Assembly (NCBI GenBank): GCA_031276545.1
Contig: JAISMW010000035.1
Span: forward strand, 1-15,155
Source: Tannerellaceae bacterium
GTDB taxonomy: Bacteria > Bacteroidota > Bacteroidia > Bacteroidales > Tannerellaceae
DNA: 15,155 bases
Direction of reading: 5' to 3'
The notes beneath the pieces were generated by a model. The model was given only the letters and a program-made list of their open reading frames with translations, did no database searches and was not told the DNA's origin. Position 1 is the stretch's first letter. The number at the start of each line of letters is the position of its first letter. Of the stretch, positions 1 through 8,329 are shown piece by piece. A program made the translations under genes and the position numbers.

Positions 1-380
1 ACGCCGCCGTCAAGTCGGCGACCGGCATTCAGTATCAAATTAGCCTCCTCCAGGCTGAGCGTATCAGCAGAAGCATCCGTCCACTGTTCGAGGATTTCAT
101 TGCCGATACTCCACATAAAAACAGAAGGATGATTGCGGTCTCGCCGGATATGGTCGCCAAGATCCCTCCGATACCATTCGTCGAAATAGCGGGCATAGTC
201 AAAGCGCAACTTCCTCCGACGCCACATATCAAAACTTTCATCCTGAACCAGCAGACCAATCCGGTCGCAAAGGTCGAGCATCTTCCCCTGCCCGCGCACT
301 TCCGTTACGGCAGTGTAAAGACTGGGCGATACAACGTCCCACCGCTCCGGCCGGTCGATAAAGGCCTCCTTCAAAATCAT
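1..380 (-). pseudogene. Glycoside hydrolase family 2 (beta-galactosidase-like) remnant, partial
   Basis: Reading the minus strand from base 380 to base 3 gives an open frame that runs off the left edge. It contains family-2 landmarks: RWDVVSPSLYTAVTEV (end of the immunoglobulin-like domain), LDLCDRIGLLVQDESFDMW, and RDRNHPSVFMWSIGNE, whose last Glu (codon 96-98) is the family's general acid/base. Intact GH2 enzymes have roughly 250 residues before this point and about 70-80 residues between the LYT segment and LDLCDR, including the start of the TIM barrel and the conserved RTSHNPP segment. Both are absent: the two parts are joined in frame near bases 285-297. Codons upstream of the ATG at 378-380 are open back to a stop at 462-464 but do not look like GH2. 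The barrel cannot fold normally, so I call it a decayed gene. Family assignment is confident; pseudogene status is inferred from the missing parts. Confidence 0.78.
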
Positions 381-485
381 CCGACGAAGCATTTGCACCA
401 AAAGGGCAGAAGCAAAAAAGGGAAGGAGGGATTTGGATCGCAAAAAAATATCCGGTATGCTTTAGGAGGTTTCTTCTCCGCTTAG

Positions 486-501
486 TCTTCTTTATAGAAG
501 A
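486..501. other. Short perfect hairpin before fecR-type gene
   Basis: TCTTCT (486-491) and AGAAGA (496-501) form a perfect 6-bp stem with a TTAT loop, ending 9 bases before the fecR-type ATG. It has no following T-run, so it is not a terminator. It could be an mRNA leader hairpin or a small operator. The stem is short and AT-rich, so it may be chance. Confidence 0.3.
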
Positions 502-510
502 TTAAATGAG

Positions 511-1533
511 ATGGAACAAGCTGTCGAAATGAATGAAACAACCTTGTGGAACTACTTTGCAGGCGCTTTGACGCCGGAGGAAAGGAGGGCGGTGGAACGC
601 CGGATGGCCGAATCGGAGGCATTCAGGGCGCTGGCGCGCGATATGCAGTATCTTTACCGTGCTACGGATATGCTGCATACCGTCAGGCAGGTGCAAGTGC
701 AGGCGCCGGCTGCTCTCAGGAGGGTGAAGAAGCAAATCCGCAGGCGACGGCTGGCCGGTACCGTCCGGTGGGCGCAAAGGGTGGCGGCTATCCTTTTTGT
801 CCCCCTGCTGATTGCCGCAGTCTACCGCGGAGTGAAGGAGGAACCGGCTGCCTGTATGAGTGTTCATTCCAATCCGGGAACTACGGCCTGTCTGGACCTG
901 CCCGACGGCAGCAGGGTGTGGCTTAATTCCGGCTCTACGCTCCGCTATCCGGTAAAGTTCCAGGGCGATACGCGCGAGGTGGAAATCGCCGGCGAAGCTT
1001 ATTTCCGGGTGGCTAAAGACGGGAAACGGAAGTTTGTGGTGTCCGCCGGCCATCAGGTGAAGGTGGAGGTGCTGGGTACCGAATTTAATATCGAGGCCTA
1101 TCCGGATGACGGTTTTATAGCGGCCACACTGATTAAAGGTTCTATCAGCCTGCGGTATGCGGGCAGTGGGAAACGGCAGGAATCTCTGGTCATGCAGCCC
1201 GACCGGAAGGTTTTTTATTATACGCACACACAGAGCATCCGAAGCGTGGAGGCTTACGCCCCGACAGATATTGCCTGGATGGAGGGGAAGATTGCCTTCC
1301 GCAATACTCCGCTGGAAACGGTGCTGAAGAAACTGAGCCACCGTTTCAATGTGAACTTTATTATCCGAAACGAATCCATCAGGCAGTACTCCTTTACCGG
1401 GACGTTCGACGGCCAGCAATTGGTGCAGATACTTGAACATTTCCGTATCTCTTCCGGTATCCGGTACCGCATTACGGAACCCTCCCCCGGCGGGACAGAC
1501 GTCCCGAAACGGGGGGAAGTGATTTTATATTAA
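511..1533 (+). CDS. FecR-family anti-sigma factor
   Basis: Predicted inner-membrane anti-sigma/sigma-regulator of 340 residues that would relay a signal from an STN-containing TonB-dependent transporter to an ECF sigma factor. The N-terminal cytoplasmic part (about 1-86) has the anti-sigma start LWNYFAGALTPEERRAVERR. One membrane segment lies at about 88-106 (AAILFVPLLIAAVY). The periplasmic FecR domain spans about 116-215 and includes DLPDGSRVWLNSGSTLRYP and GEAYFRV. The Bacteroidota C-terminal domain (DUF4974 type, about 253-320) begins IAWMEGKIAF and would contact the STN domain. No clear ribosome-binding site precedes ATG 511; the ATG at 529 (MNETTLW) is a plausible alternative start. The adjacent ECF sigma gene usual in such loci is missing: upstream lies only the opposite-strand GH2 remnant. 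Family call is firm; the sigma partner is unknown. Confidence 0.93.
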   Translation: MEQAVEMNETTLWNYFAGALTPEERRAVERRMAESEAFRALARDMQYLYRATDMLHTVRQVQVQAPAALRRVKKQIRRRRLAGTVRWAQRVAAILFVPLLIAAVYRGVKEEPAACMSVHSNPGTTACLDLPDGSRVWLNSGSTLRYPVKFQGDTREVEIAGEAYFRVAKDGKRKFVVSAGHQVKVEVLGTEFNIEAYPDDGFIAATLIKGSISLRYAGSGKRQESLVMQPDRKVFYYTHTQSIRSVEAYAPTDIAWMEGKIAFRNTPLETVLKKLSHRFNVNFIIRNESIRQYSFTGTFDGQQLVQILEHFRISSGIRYRITEPSPGGTDVPKRGEVILY

Positions 1534-1580
1534 TGTATTCACCTCCTTAAACCGATGCGTATGAATCCACACCCACCCTG

Positions 1581-1628
1581 ACAAAACAAAACACACGGAC
1601 AGATACCGGCAAGTATCCGTCGCGTGTG
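1581..1628 (-). terminator. Minus-strand intrinsic-terminator-like hairpin between fecR and susC
   Basis: On the minus strand CACACG, GAC and GATAC (plus-strand 1592-1606) pair with GTATC, GTC and CGTGTG (1613-1628). This gives 14 base pairs with one bulge (1622) and one mismatch (1601/1618), closed by a 6-nt loop. Directly after the stem, the minus strand reads TTTTGTTTTGT (bases 1591-1581). Hairpin plus T-rich tail is the form of a Rho-independent terminator for leftward RNA. On the plus strand the stem is followed by A-rich sequence and would not terminate. No annotated leftward gene lies to its right, so if it works it would end an antisense transcript. Confidence 0.5.
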
Positions 1629-1720
1629 AAACAAAAACAGTACTGCGCAGTGCAGTACGTGTCCTTTATTTTTTTATTCATCAAAAAAACATTGTAAAAT
1701 TATGAGAAATTATTTTAGCA
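1583..1720 (-). ncRNA. Candidate cis-antisense RNA over the susC leader (tentative)
   Basis: The 168-nt gap between fecR and susC carries two consecutive hairpins that look like terminators on the minus strand, yet no leftward gene is present to need them. In Bacteroides, loci controlled by ECF sigma/anti-sigma pairs are known to carry DonS-type small antisense RNAs just upstream of susC that repress the transporter operon. Position and polarity here fit that arrangement. I could not find a convincing minus-strand promoter (TAnnTTTG with upstream TTTG) near the susC start, so the right boundary given is arbitrary and the call is a hypothesis. Confidence 0.28.
1631..1678. terminator. Second hairpin, terminator-like on either strand, upstream of susC-type gene
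   Basis: GTACTGC (1640-1646) and GCAGTAC (1652-1658) form a perfect 7-bp stem with a 5-nt loop. On the minus strand it is followed by TG and then TTTTTGT (1637-1631). On the plus strand it is followed after six bases by a T-rich run (1665-1678). It could be a weak intrinsic terminator either way: attenuating fecR readthrough into susC, or acting in tandem with the hairpin at 1592-1628 on antisense RNA. Direction is not settled by the sequence. Confidence 0.4.
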
Positions 1721-4700
1721 TCCAACCTTTTAGGGTGGTAAAATCCATATTTGCTATCTTAAAGAATATACCATTATGTATGAAACTGTCCATCGCAATG
1801 CTTTTCCTGTGTACGGGAGTGATTTTTGCAGAGAAGAGCTACAGCCAGTCTGTCCTGCTGACCCTGGATGTGAAGAATCAAACGGTGCAGGACGTCCTGG
1901 ACGAAATAGAAAGGCAGTCGGACTTCCATTTCTTCTACAACAACAGACAGATCAACACGGCGCGGATTGTGTCCATTAAAAGCAGCCGGAAGGATGTGTT
2001 CAGCGTATTGAACCTGCTGTTCCGCGACACCGGCGTGCGCTATTCGGTGATAGACCGGAGCATCATCCTTTCGGTGGAGACCCTCCCCGAAAGGCCTCAG
2101 CAGACACCGGGCAGAACCGTATCGGGTCGTGTGACCGACACGGACGGTGAGCCGGTCATTGGCGCCAACGTAACAGTCCGGGGCAGTTCCACCGGCGCCA
2201 TCACGGACATCAACGGAGCGTACAGCCTTTCGGGCGTGCCCGAAAATGCCGTTCTGGTGTTCTCCTACATCGGCATGACCACCCGCGAGGTGCCTGCCGG
2301 CAACGATACCCGGATCACCGTCTCGCTCGAAGAATCGGCCATCGGCCTCCAGGAAGTGGTAGCCATCGGCTACGGAACGGCCAGGAAAGCTACAGTGACG
2401 GGATCGGTGACTTCCGTCAAGGGCGCTGAAGTAATCAAAGCGCCTGTTACAAATACAAGCAATGCTCTGGTGGGCCTCCTTCCGGGACTGAGCAGTACTC
2501 AAAGAACCGGAGAGCCGGGCAATGATGCGGCGAGCATCCACATCCGGGGCGTCAATACGCTCGGAAACAATTCGGCGCTTATTGTGGTGGACGGTATTCC
2601 GGAGCGTTCGCTCGAACGGATAGACCCTGCCTCCATTGAAAGCATTACCATACTGAAAGATGCCTCTGCCGCAATTTACGGTTCGCAGTCGGCCAACGGG
2701 GTTATACTGGTGACCACCAAAAGAGGGATACAGGGCAAGCCGGAGGTAGTGGTGAATTATAATCAGGGGTTTAATCAGCCTACAAGAATCCCTCAAATGG
2801 CCAGCGCCGCCGAATATGCCACCATGCTGAATGAAATCGATCTGTACAGGGGGAACAATCCGCGCTATACGCCCGAACAGATTCGGAAATTCAGGGACGG
2901 TTCCGATCCGTGGAGCTATCCGGATACGGACTGGTTTGCCGAGGTGCTGAAGTCATGGTCTGCACAAAATTACCTGAACGCTTCCCTGTCCGGAGGGAAC
3001 GAGAAATGGAAATATTATCTGTCTCTGGGCACAAAGTCTCAGGACGGGTATTATAAAAACAGCGCGACGAAATACAGTCAGCACGATTTTCGCAGCAATA
3101 TAGACGGGGAAATATCCGGACATGTGAAAATTAAATTCGACGTGGCCGGACGCATGGAAGACAAGAACTATTCTACCCGCAACGCCGGGGCTATTTTTCG
3201 AATGCTTATGCGGGGCAAACCTATCTATCCGGGGTTCTGGCCTGACGGTACGCCCGGACCTGATTTGGAATATGGAGACAATCCCGTGGTGGTAAGTACG
3301 GATGCCACAGGCTACGACAGAGACAAAAAATATGTATTGAACAGCAATCTGAGGCTGGACATTGAAATTCCCTGGATAAAAGGCCTGCGGATAAGCGGCA
3401 ATGCCAGCTTTGACAAGGATTTCCGGTTTCGCAAACGTTTTGAAACGCCCTGGTACCTGTACTCCTGGGATGGAAAGACGTATGATGCCGGAAACAATCC
3501 TGTATTGATAAAGGGGAAAAAAGGCTTCGAAGATCCGCGTTTGCAGGAATGGATGGAAGACAATCAAACCGTCCTGCTGAACGGAATAGTGGATTATTCT
3601 GCGAATTTCGGTCTGCACGGAATAAAAGCCATGACGGGTGTCGAGTCGAGATCCCGAAGCGGAGATAATTTCAATGCGTACAGAAGATATTTTATTTCAA
3701 CCTCTATTGACGAACTGTTCGCAGGAGGAGATAAGGATAAAACCAACAACGGATCAAGTTTCGAAAATGCCCGGCTAAATTATTTCGGCAGGCTCAACTA
3801 CAATTATGCGGAAAAATATCTGTTTGAATTTGTCTGGAGGTACGACGGATCGTATATTTTTCCCAGGAAAGGAAGATTCGGTTTCTTCCCCGGAGTTTCA
3901 TTGGGATGGAGAATTTCGGAAGAACATTTCTGGAAAGAGCATCTTTCCTTTATCAGTAATTTCAAACTGAGGGGATCGTGGGGGCAAACCGGCAACGACC
4001 GCATTGACGAATGGCAATACCTGTCGTCCTACGCCTTCCACAGCAGCGGCTATACGTATATATTCGGTACGGATCAGGAAAACAAACTGCTTTCGGAACG
4101 GAGAATACCCAACAAGGATATAACCTGGGAGGTGGCCAATCAGTCTAACATAGGTTTCGAAACGTATCTTTTAGAGAACCGACTGTCGTTCGAAGCGGAT
4201 GTATTCTACAATAAGAGGAGCAATATCCTGTGGCAAAGGAATGCCTCCGTTCCTACCTCCACCGGACTGACACTGCCGCGCGAAAATATAGGAAAAGTAA
4301 CGAATAAGGGATTTGAATTTAATCTGGGTTACAGAAACAAAATAGAGCAGTTTAAATATACCCTGTCGTTCAACGGAGGATATGCGGCAAATAAAATCAC
4401 GTATTGGGACGAAGCGCCGGGAAGGCCGGAATGGCAGCGTTCCACCGGAAAGCCCATTCCTTCCAATCCCTCAAGCGTAGACAGCGATCTGTATTATGAA
4501 GCCATCGGAATATTCAAAGACCAGGCAGCAGTGGAAGCCTATCCCCACTGGCCCGGAGCCCGTCCGGGGGATATCATCTTTAACGATGTGGACGGGAATG
4601 GAGTAATAGATGCCAACGACCGGATTAGAAACGACAGGACGGGTATTCCCAAATTTACGGGAGGACTGAATTTCAATGTGACTTACCTTCAGTTCGACCT

Positions 4701-5115
4701 GTCCATACTGTTTCAGGGAGCTTCCGGAGCGGTGCGGTATATAAGAACAGAGTCCGGCGAAGTAGGCAACTTTCTGAAGGAATTTTACGATGAACGCTGG
4801 ACGGAAGAGAATCCCGACTCCAAAGGTCCCCGATCGTTTATCGACGCTTCGGAGTACTGGAGAAATTACAACAATACCTTTTTCCTGCATAAAACAGATT
4901 ATATCCGCCTTAAAAATCTGGAATTAGGGTACAGTTTGCCGGGGAAAATCAATGCGAAACTGGGCATCAAAAATCTTAGATTTTATGTGAACGGCTACAA
5001 TTTATTAACATACAGCCCGTACCTTCGGGATTTCGACCCCGAAACCAACCAGACAAACGGACAGTCGTATCCTGTGCAGAGAGTTGTAAACGGCGGTATT
5101 ACATTAACATTTTAA
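1702..5115 (+). CDS. SusC/RagA-type TonB-dependent outer-membrane transporter with STN signalling domain
   Basis: Outer-membrane active transporter of 1137 residues that would import the locus substrate with the SusD-type lipoprotein. Order: long N-terminal signal region (about 1-48; hydrophobic LSIAMLFLCTGVIFA); STN domain (about 52-125), the part that talks to a FecR protein; carboxypeptidase-regulatory-like domain (about 138-210); SusC start motif EVVAIGYGT (218-226); plug domain (about 225-342) with IRGVNTLGNN, IVVDGIP and LKDASAAIYGSQSANGVILV; then a 22-strand-type barrel ending in aromatic Phe. DVDGNGVIDANDR late in the barrel is typical of the family. ATG 1702 gives the usual long leader; ATG 1780 (MKLSIAML) is an alternative. 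No strong ribosome-binding site. Base composition falls from GC-rich plug-coding DNA to AT-richer barrel-coding DNA. The stop is 11 nt from the SusD-type gene, so they are surely co-transcribed. Confidence 0.96.
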   Translation: MRNYFSIQPFRVVKSIFAILKNIPLCMKLSIAMLFLCTGVIFAEKSYSQSVLLTLDVKNQTVQDVLDEIERQSDFHFFYNNRQINTARIVSIKSSRKDVFSVLNLLFRDTGVRYSVIDRSIILSVETLPERPQQTPGRTVSGRVTDTDGEPVIGANVTVRGSSTGAITDINGAYSLSGVPENAVLVFSYIGMTTREVPAGNDTRITVSLEESAIGLQEVVAIGYGTARKATVTGSVTSVKGAEVIKAPVTNTSNALVGLLPGLSSTQRTGEPGNDAASIHIRGVNTLGNNSALIVVDGIPERSLERIDPASIESITILKDASAAIYGSQSANGVILVTTKRGIQGKPEVVVNYNQGFNQPTRIPQMASAAEYATMLNEIDLYRGNNPRYTPEQIRKFRDGSDPWSYPDTDWFAEVLKSWSAQNYLNASLSGGNEKWKYYLSLGTKSQDGYYKNSATKYSQHDFRSNIDGEISGHVKIKFDVAGRMEDKNYSTRNAGAIFRMLMRGKPIYPGFWPDGTPGPDLEYGDNPVVVSTDATGYDRDKKYVLNSNLRLDIEIPWIKGLRISGNASFDKDFRFRKRFETPWYLYSWDGKTYDAGNNPVLIKGKKGFEDPRLQEWMEDNQTVLLNGIVDYSANFGLHGIKAMTGVESRSRSGDNFNAYRRYFISTSIDELFAGGDKDKTNNGSSFENARLNYFGRLNYNYAEKYLFEFVWRYDGSYIFPRKGRFGFFPGVSLGWRISEEHFWKEHLSFISNFKLRGSWGQTGNDRIDEWQYLSSYAFHSSGYTYIFGTDQENKLLSERRIPNKDITWEVANQSNIGFETYLLENRLSFEADVFYNKRSNILWQRNASVPTSTGLTLPRENIGKVTNKGFEFNLGYRNKIEQFKYTLSFNGGYAANKITYWDEAPGRPEWQRSTGKPIPSNPSSVDSDLYYEAIGIFKDQAAVEAYPHWPGARPGDIIFNDVDGNGVIDANDRIRNDRTGIPKFTGGLNFNVTYLQFDLSILFQGASGAVRYIRTESGEVGNFLKEFYDERWTEENPDSKGPRSFIDASEYWRNYNNTFFLHKTDYIRLKNLELGYSLPGKINAKLGIKNLRFYVNGYNLLTYSPYLRDFDPETNQTNGQSYPVQRVVNGGITLTF

Positions 5116-5126
5116 AGATTCGATTT

Positions 5127-6896
5127 ATGAAAAATATACTATACAGTATAATATCCCTGTGGATGTTATTTCAATTCAGTGCATGTGATGATTTTCTGGA
5201 CAAACAACCTCTGGATCAGTATGGAGAAGGTGCCGTTTGGGGAGATTTGGCTCTCATGGAAACCTTCGTGAACAATATCTATTACGAAATTCCTCATGGA
5301 TTTCTTGGAAAAATAGGCATGATGATGATTTGCGACGAAGGTATGCGTACTTCAGACAGAGGGGCGAGCGACGTTACAAAGTCGCTGGTTACGCCGAGCA
5401 ATTATTCCATTTTTGACTCTCAACCCTTGCAGCAGGGCATGAGGTGGAGCAACATTTACAAACAGGTAAGGGCATGCAACCTGTTTTTAGAGCAGGCCGA
5501 ACAGCATTCATACGAAGACCGGGCGTTCAAAGACCGGCTGACAGGAGAGGTGCATTTTCTTAGAGCCTATTATTACCATATCCTGGCTTTCATGTATGGC
5601 GGACATCCCATCATTACAAAGAGCTACGGATTAACGGACGATCCCCTGGTCAGTCGCAATCCATTTGCGGAATGTATTACCTTCATTTCCGAAGAATGCG
5701 ACAGGGCTGCCGCTTTATTACCGCTAAGGCATGAAGCCCAACACCTGGGAAGAGCTACGAAAGGGGCTGCGCTGGCCTTAAAATCAAGAGTGCTGCTGTA
5801 CGCCGCCAGCGATTTGTATCATAATCAGTCGTGGGCCAAAGGATACGCGCATCCGGAATTAATCGGTTATGTGGGCGCTAACAGAGAATCCCACTGGCAG
5901 GCGGCAAAAGATGCGGCGAAAGCGGTAATAGACCTGAATGTATATGATTTATATAAAAAAGACCCTGCTCCAACGGATCATCCGGCGCAAAATTATTCGG
6001 ATATTTTCATCCTGAAAGAAACCGAAGAAGATATATTTTTCAGATCGTTCACACAGGTTTCGATGGAAAGTACGGAAAGATATCATCCCGGATTGCACAA
6101 CAGTTCCAACGGGTATCACGGACACGGAAGCAACAATCCGATAGGGCAGTTGATTGATGATTTTGAAATGAGCAACGGAGAGCGATTTGACTGGAACAAT
6201 CCTGCCCATAAAGCCGATCCGTATGCAAACAGAGAACCCCGTTTTTATGCAAGCATCCTTTACGACGGGGCACAGTGGAGAAAACGTCCTATTGACGTAC
6301 AGCCGTTAGATCCCGTCGGGATTATACAGACAGGGTTTTACGAACAGCCCGATGGCACATGGGCCGGAGGACTGGATACCCGGAGCAGTCCGATTGAAGA
6401 CTGGAACGGCACCGGGTCGGGATATTATCGCAGAAAAGCCATAGACCCGGCTTACGATGCACAGTATCAGGTGCAGGAAAGTCCCTGGAGGTTTATACGC
6501 TATGCGGAAATCATACTGAGCTATGCAGAGGCTTGCCGGGAACTCGGCGAAGACGAAGAGGCCAAAAAGTATCTGAACCTGATCCGGAAAAGAGCAGGAC
6601 TGCCTCCTGTGACCTCTGCCGGCAATCAGTTGCGGCAGGATATACGCCACGAACGGCGAATCGAACTGGTATTTGAAGACCAGCGGTATTTCGATATCCG
6701 CAGATGGATGATAGCCCCGCAGGTGATGGTGGATGCCGAAGGTATTGATATCCGCTACCATGCAGGAGAGGAACAGCCCGTTTATTCTACCATAATTGTG
6801 CAGCACAGGGAATGGAAAGACCAGTCCTATTTTATGCCGATCAAGCTGGATGAAATGAACCGGAACAATCTGCTGATACAAAATCCGCTTTACTAA
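5127..6896 (+). CDS. SusD/RagB-type substrate-binding lipoprotein
   Basis: Surface lipoprotein of 589 residues that caps the SusC-type transporter and binds its ligand. The signal peptide ends in the lipobox FSAC, giving lipidated Cys20 followed by DD, an acidic start often seen on surface-exposed Bacteroidota lipoproteins. Family landmarks: DFLDKQPLDQYGE just after the Cys; the helical segment EVHFLRAYYYHILAFMYGG (141-159); near the C-terminus ILSYAEACRELGEDEEAKKY and LNLIRKRAGLP; and ERRIELVFEDQRYFDIRRW (509-527), the most conserved SusD block. Length is normal for the family. Start 5127 is the only one that keeps the signal peptide. It lies 11 nt after susC and 16 nt before the oxidoreductase gene, so it sits mid-operon. 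Ligand class cannot be told from sequence. Confidence 0.96.
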   Translation: MKNILYSIISLWMLFQFSACDDFLDKQPLDQYGEGAVWGDLALMETFVNNIYYEIPHGFLGKIGMMMICDEGMRTSDRGASDVTKSLVTPSNYSIFDSQPLQQGMRWSNIYKQVRACNLFLEQAEQHSYEDRAFKDRLTGEVHFLRAYYYHILAFMYGGHPIITKSYGLTDDPLVSRNPFAECITFISEECDRAAALLPLRHEAQHLGRATKGAALALKSRVLLYAASDLYHNQSWAKGYAHPELIGYVGANRESHWQAAKDAAKAVIDLNVYDLYKKDPAPTDHPAQNYSDIFILKETEEDIFFRSFTQVSMESTERYHPGLHNSSNGYHGHGSNNPIGQLIDDFEMSNGERFDWNNPAHKADPYANREPRFYASILYDGAQWRKRPIDVQPLDPVGIIQTGFYEQPDGTWAGGLDTRSSPIEDWNGTGSGYYRRKAIDPAYDAQYQVQESPWRFIRYAEIILSYAEACRELGEDEEAKKYLNLIRKRAGLPPVTSAGNQLRQDIRHERRIELVFEDQRYFDIRRWMIAPQVMVDAEGIDIRYHAGEEQPVYSTIIVQHREWKDQSYFMPIKLDEMNRNNLLIQNPLY

Positions 6897-6912
6897 CCAA
6901 TCATAATTCAAT

Positions 6913-8325
6913 ATGGAGAACAATTCTATTTCACGCCGCAGCTTTATAAAGAAAACGGTTGCGACAACCTCTTCGGCACTCGTTACAACTTCCATCATGG
7001 GAGAAATTTATCCGGGAAGTGTACTGGGTGCCAACGACAGGATACAGATGGGATTTATAGGTGTAGGCAACAGAGGTTCGTTGCTTCTGAATCTTTTTCT
7101 GAAGGAAAGTAATTGCCGGATCGCAGGCTTGTGTGATGTGTACGAACCCTATCTCCTGCGTGATATATCCAAAGTGGATCCTCGAATCCTTCAGCAGATC
7201 AAAGGTTCCGTACCGCGGATGAACGAAACCTTGCCGTCCGGAATCATCCGGTGCGGCGACTATCGCAAATTGCTGGAATCGAAAGATATCGACGCAGTAT
7301 GTATCGGAACGCCCGACCATTGGCACGCCATTCAGGCTATTGATGCCATGAATGCCGGAAAGGATGTATATGTGGAAAAGCCGCTCACTCTGACAATCCA
7401 TGAAGGACGCATGATGGTACGTGCACAGCAGAAAACAGGACGTGTAGCGGCGGTAGGACTTAACCGAAGGGGCAATGGTGTCTATCGGAAACTGGTGAAG
7501 GAAGTACTGCCCTCCGGCAAACTGGGAAAAATATCTGTGGCCAGCGCTTTTCGCATCAACAACCAGGCGCCCGACGGTATTGGCAGGATGAAAGGGGAAA
7601 ATCCTCCGGCCGGCATGGACTGGGACAGATGGATTGGGCCGCAAAAAGAGCGTCCTTTCCAGTACAATATCGCACCGTATACATTCAGATGGTGGAGCGA
7701 TTATTCCAGCCAGATGGGAAACTGGGGGGTACATTTTATGGATGTCATTCGCTGGATGCTGGGAGAAAAAGCGCCTGTGGCAGTTACGGCGGTGGGCGGT
7801 AATTATATGATAGACGACGACCGCACCATCCCCGATACGATGCAGGTAACTTTCGAATTTGCATCCGGTGTCATCGGCACGTTCTGCATCTATGAAGCAA
7901 GCAGCGGCAATCTGTTTGATTTCGGAGAAGTGCAACTGAGAGGATCCGGAGGGACTCTGAATGTAGACGAAGGGGGATACAAAATCGTACCGGCCAGAGC
8001 CGGGCAATTCCAGACATGGAAAACAGCCGGCGTGGCGGAAGAGTTTTACTGGAAGGATATTGCCGATTTGGGTGACGGGAGCAATTCAAACAGCACACAG
8101 GTACTGGTCAGAGATTTTCTTCAGTGCATCCGCTCCCGCAACACTCCGCTCTGTACGCTGGAAGAAGGGCATCGCTCCACAAGTTTCGCTCATTTGGCCA
8201 ATATCGCCCTCAAAATGAAGAAGCGTTTGGAATGGAACGCAGAAACGGAACAGTTCACCAACTGCAATGAGGCAAATCCTTTATTGCATTACACCTACCG
8301 CTCGCCATGGAAATTAAATATATAA
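6913..8325 (+). CDS. Tat-exported Gfo/Idh/MocA-family NAD(P)-dependent oxidoreductase
   Basis: Predicted sugar or sugar-derivative dehydrogenase of 470 residues. The N-terminus has a twin-arginine signal (SRRSFIKK, residues 7-14, then an uncharged stretch to about 40). The Rossmann fold follows with GFIGVGNRG (47-55) for dinucleotide binding, IGTPDHWHA (131-139), and EKPLTL (155-160), whose Lys is the family's catalytic/cofactor residue. The C-terminal part carries GNWGVHFMDVIRWMLG (269-284), with a His in the usual active-site segment. EKP rather than the EVP-type motif argues against the GH109 hydrolase branch. Tat export with cofactor already bound is known for Zymomonas glucose-fructose oxidoreductase, so a periplasmic enzyme with tightly held NAD(P) is reasonable. 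It is the first of three Tat enzymes in the operon. The exact reaction (for example 3-keto-sugar formation) is not determinable here. Confidence 0.92.
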   Translation: MENNSISRRSFIKKTVATTSSALVTTSIMGEIYPGSVLGANDRIQMGFIGVGNRGSLLLNLFLKESNCRIAGLCDVYEPYLLRDISKVDPRILQQIKGSVPRMNETLPSGIIRCGDYRKLLESKDIDAVCIGTPDHWHAIQAIDAMNAGKDVYVEKPLTLTIHEGRMMVRAQQKTGRVAAVGLNRRGNGVYRKLVKEVLPSGKLGKISVASAFRINNQAPDGIGRMKGENPPAGMDWDRWIGPQKERPFQYNIAPYTFRWWSDYSSQMGNWGVHFMDVIRWMLGEKAPVAVTAVGGNYMIDDDRTIPDTMQVTFEFASGVIGTFCIYEASSGNLFDFGEVQLRGSGGTLNVDEGGYKIVPARAGQFQTWKTAGVAEEFYWKDIADLGDGSNSNSTQVLVRDFLQCIRSRNTPLCTLEEGHRSTSFAHLANIALKMKKRLEWNAETEQFTNCNEANPLLHYTYRSPWKLNI

Positions 8326-8329
8326 GGTT

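Noticed and set aside
432..464. Possible Bacteroidota promoter for fecR (TTTG at 432-435 with TATGCTTT near 456)
   Set aside because: The downstream element does not fit TAnnTTTG and the spacing is approximate. Too weak to call.
129..485. Plus-strand open frame over the GH2 remnant, considered as a sigma-factor leftover
   Set aside because: No helix-turn-helix or sigma region 2/4 pattern in any frame. The minus-strand GH2 motifs explain bases 1-380.
1540..1550. CACCTCCTTAA, matching the 3-prime end of 16S rRNA (anti-Shine-Dalgarno), and hence a perfect Shine-Dalgarno on the minus strand
   Set aside because: No minus-strand start codon and frame follow it at a usable distance, and a single short match after fecR is most likely chance.
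6913..8325. Annotation as GH109 glycosidase
   Set aside because: The protein has EKP and GNWGVHFMDVIRW rather than the GH109 pattern, so a general Gfo/Idh/MocA oxidoreductase is the safer call.
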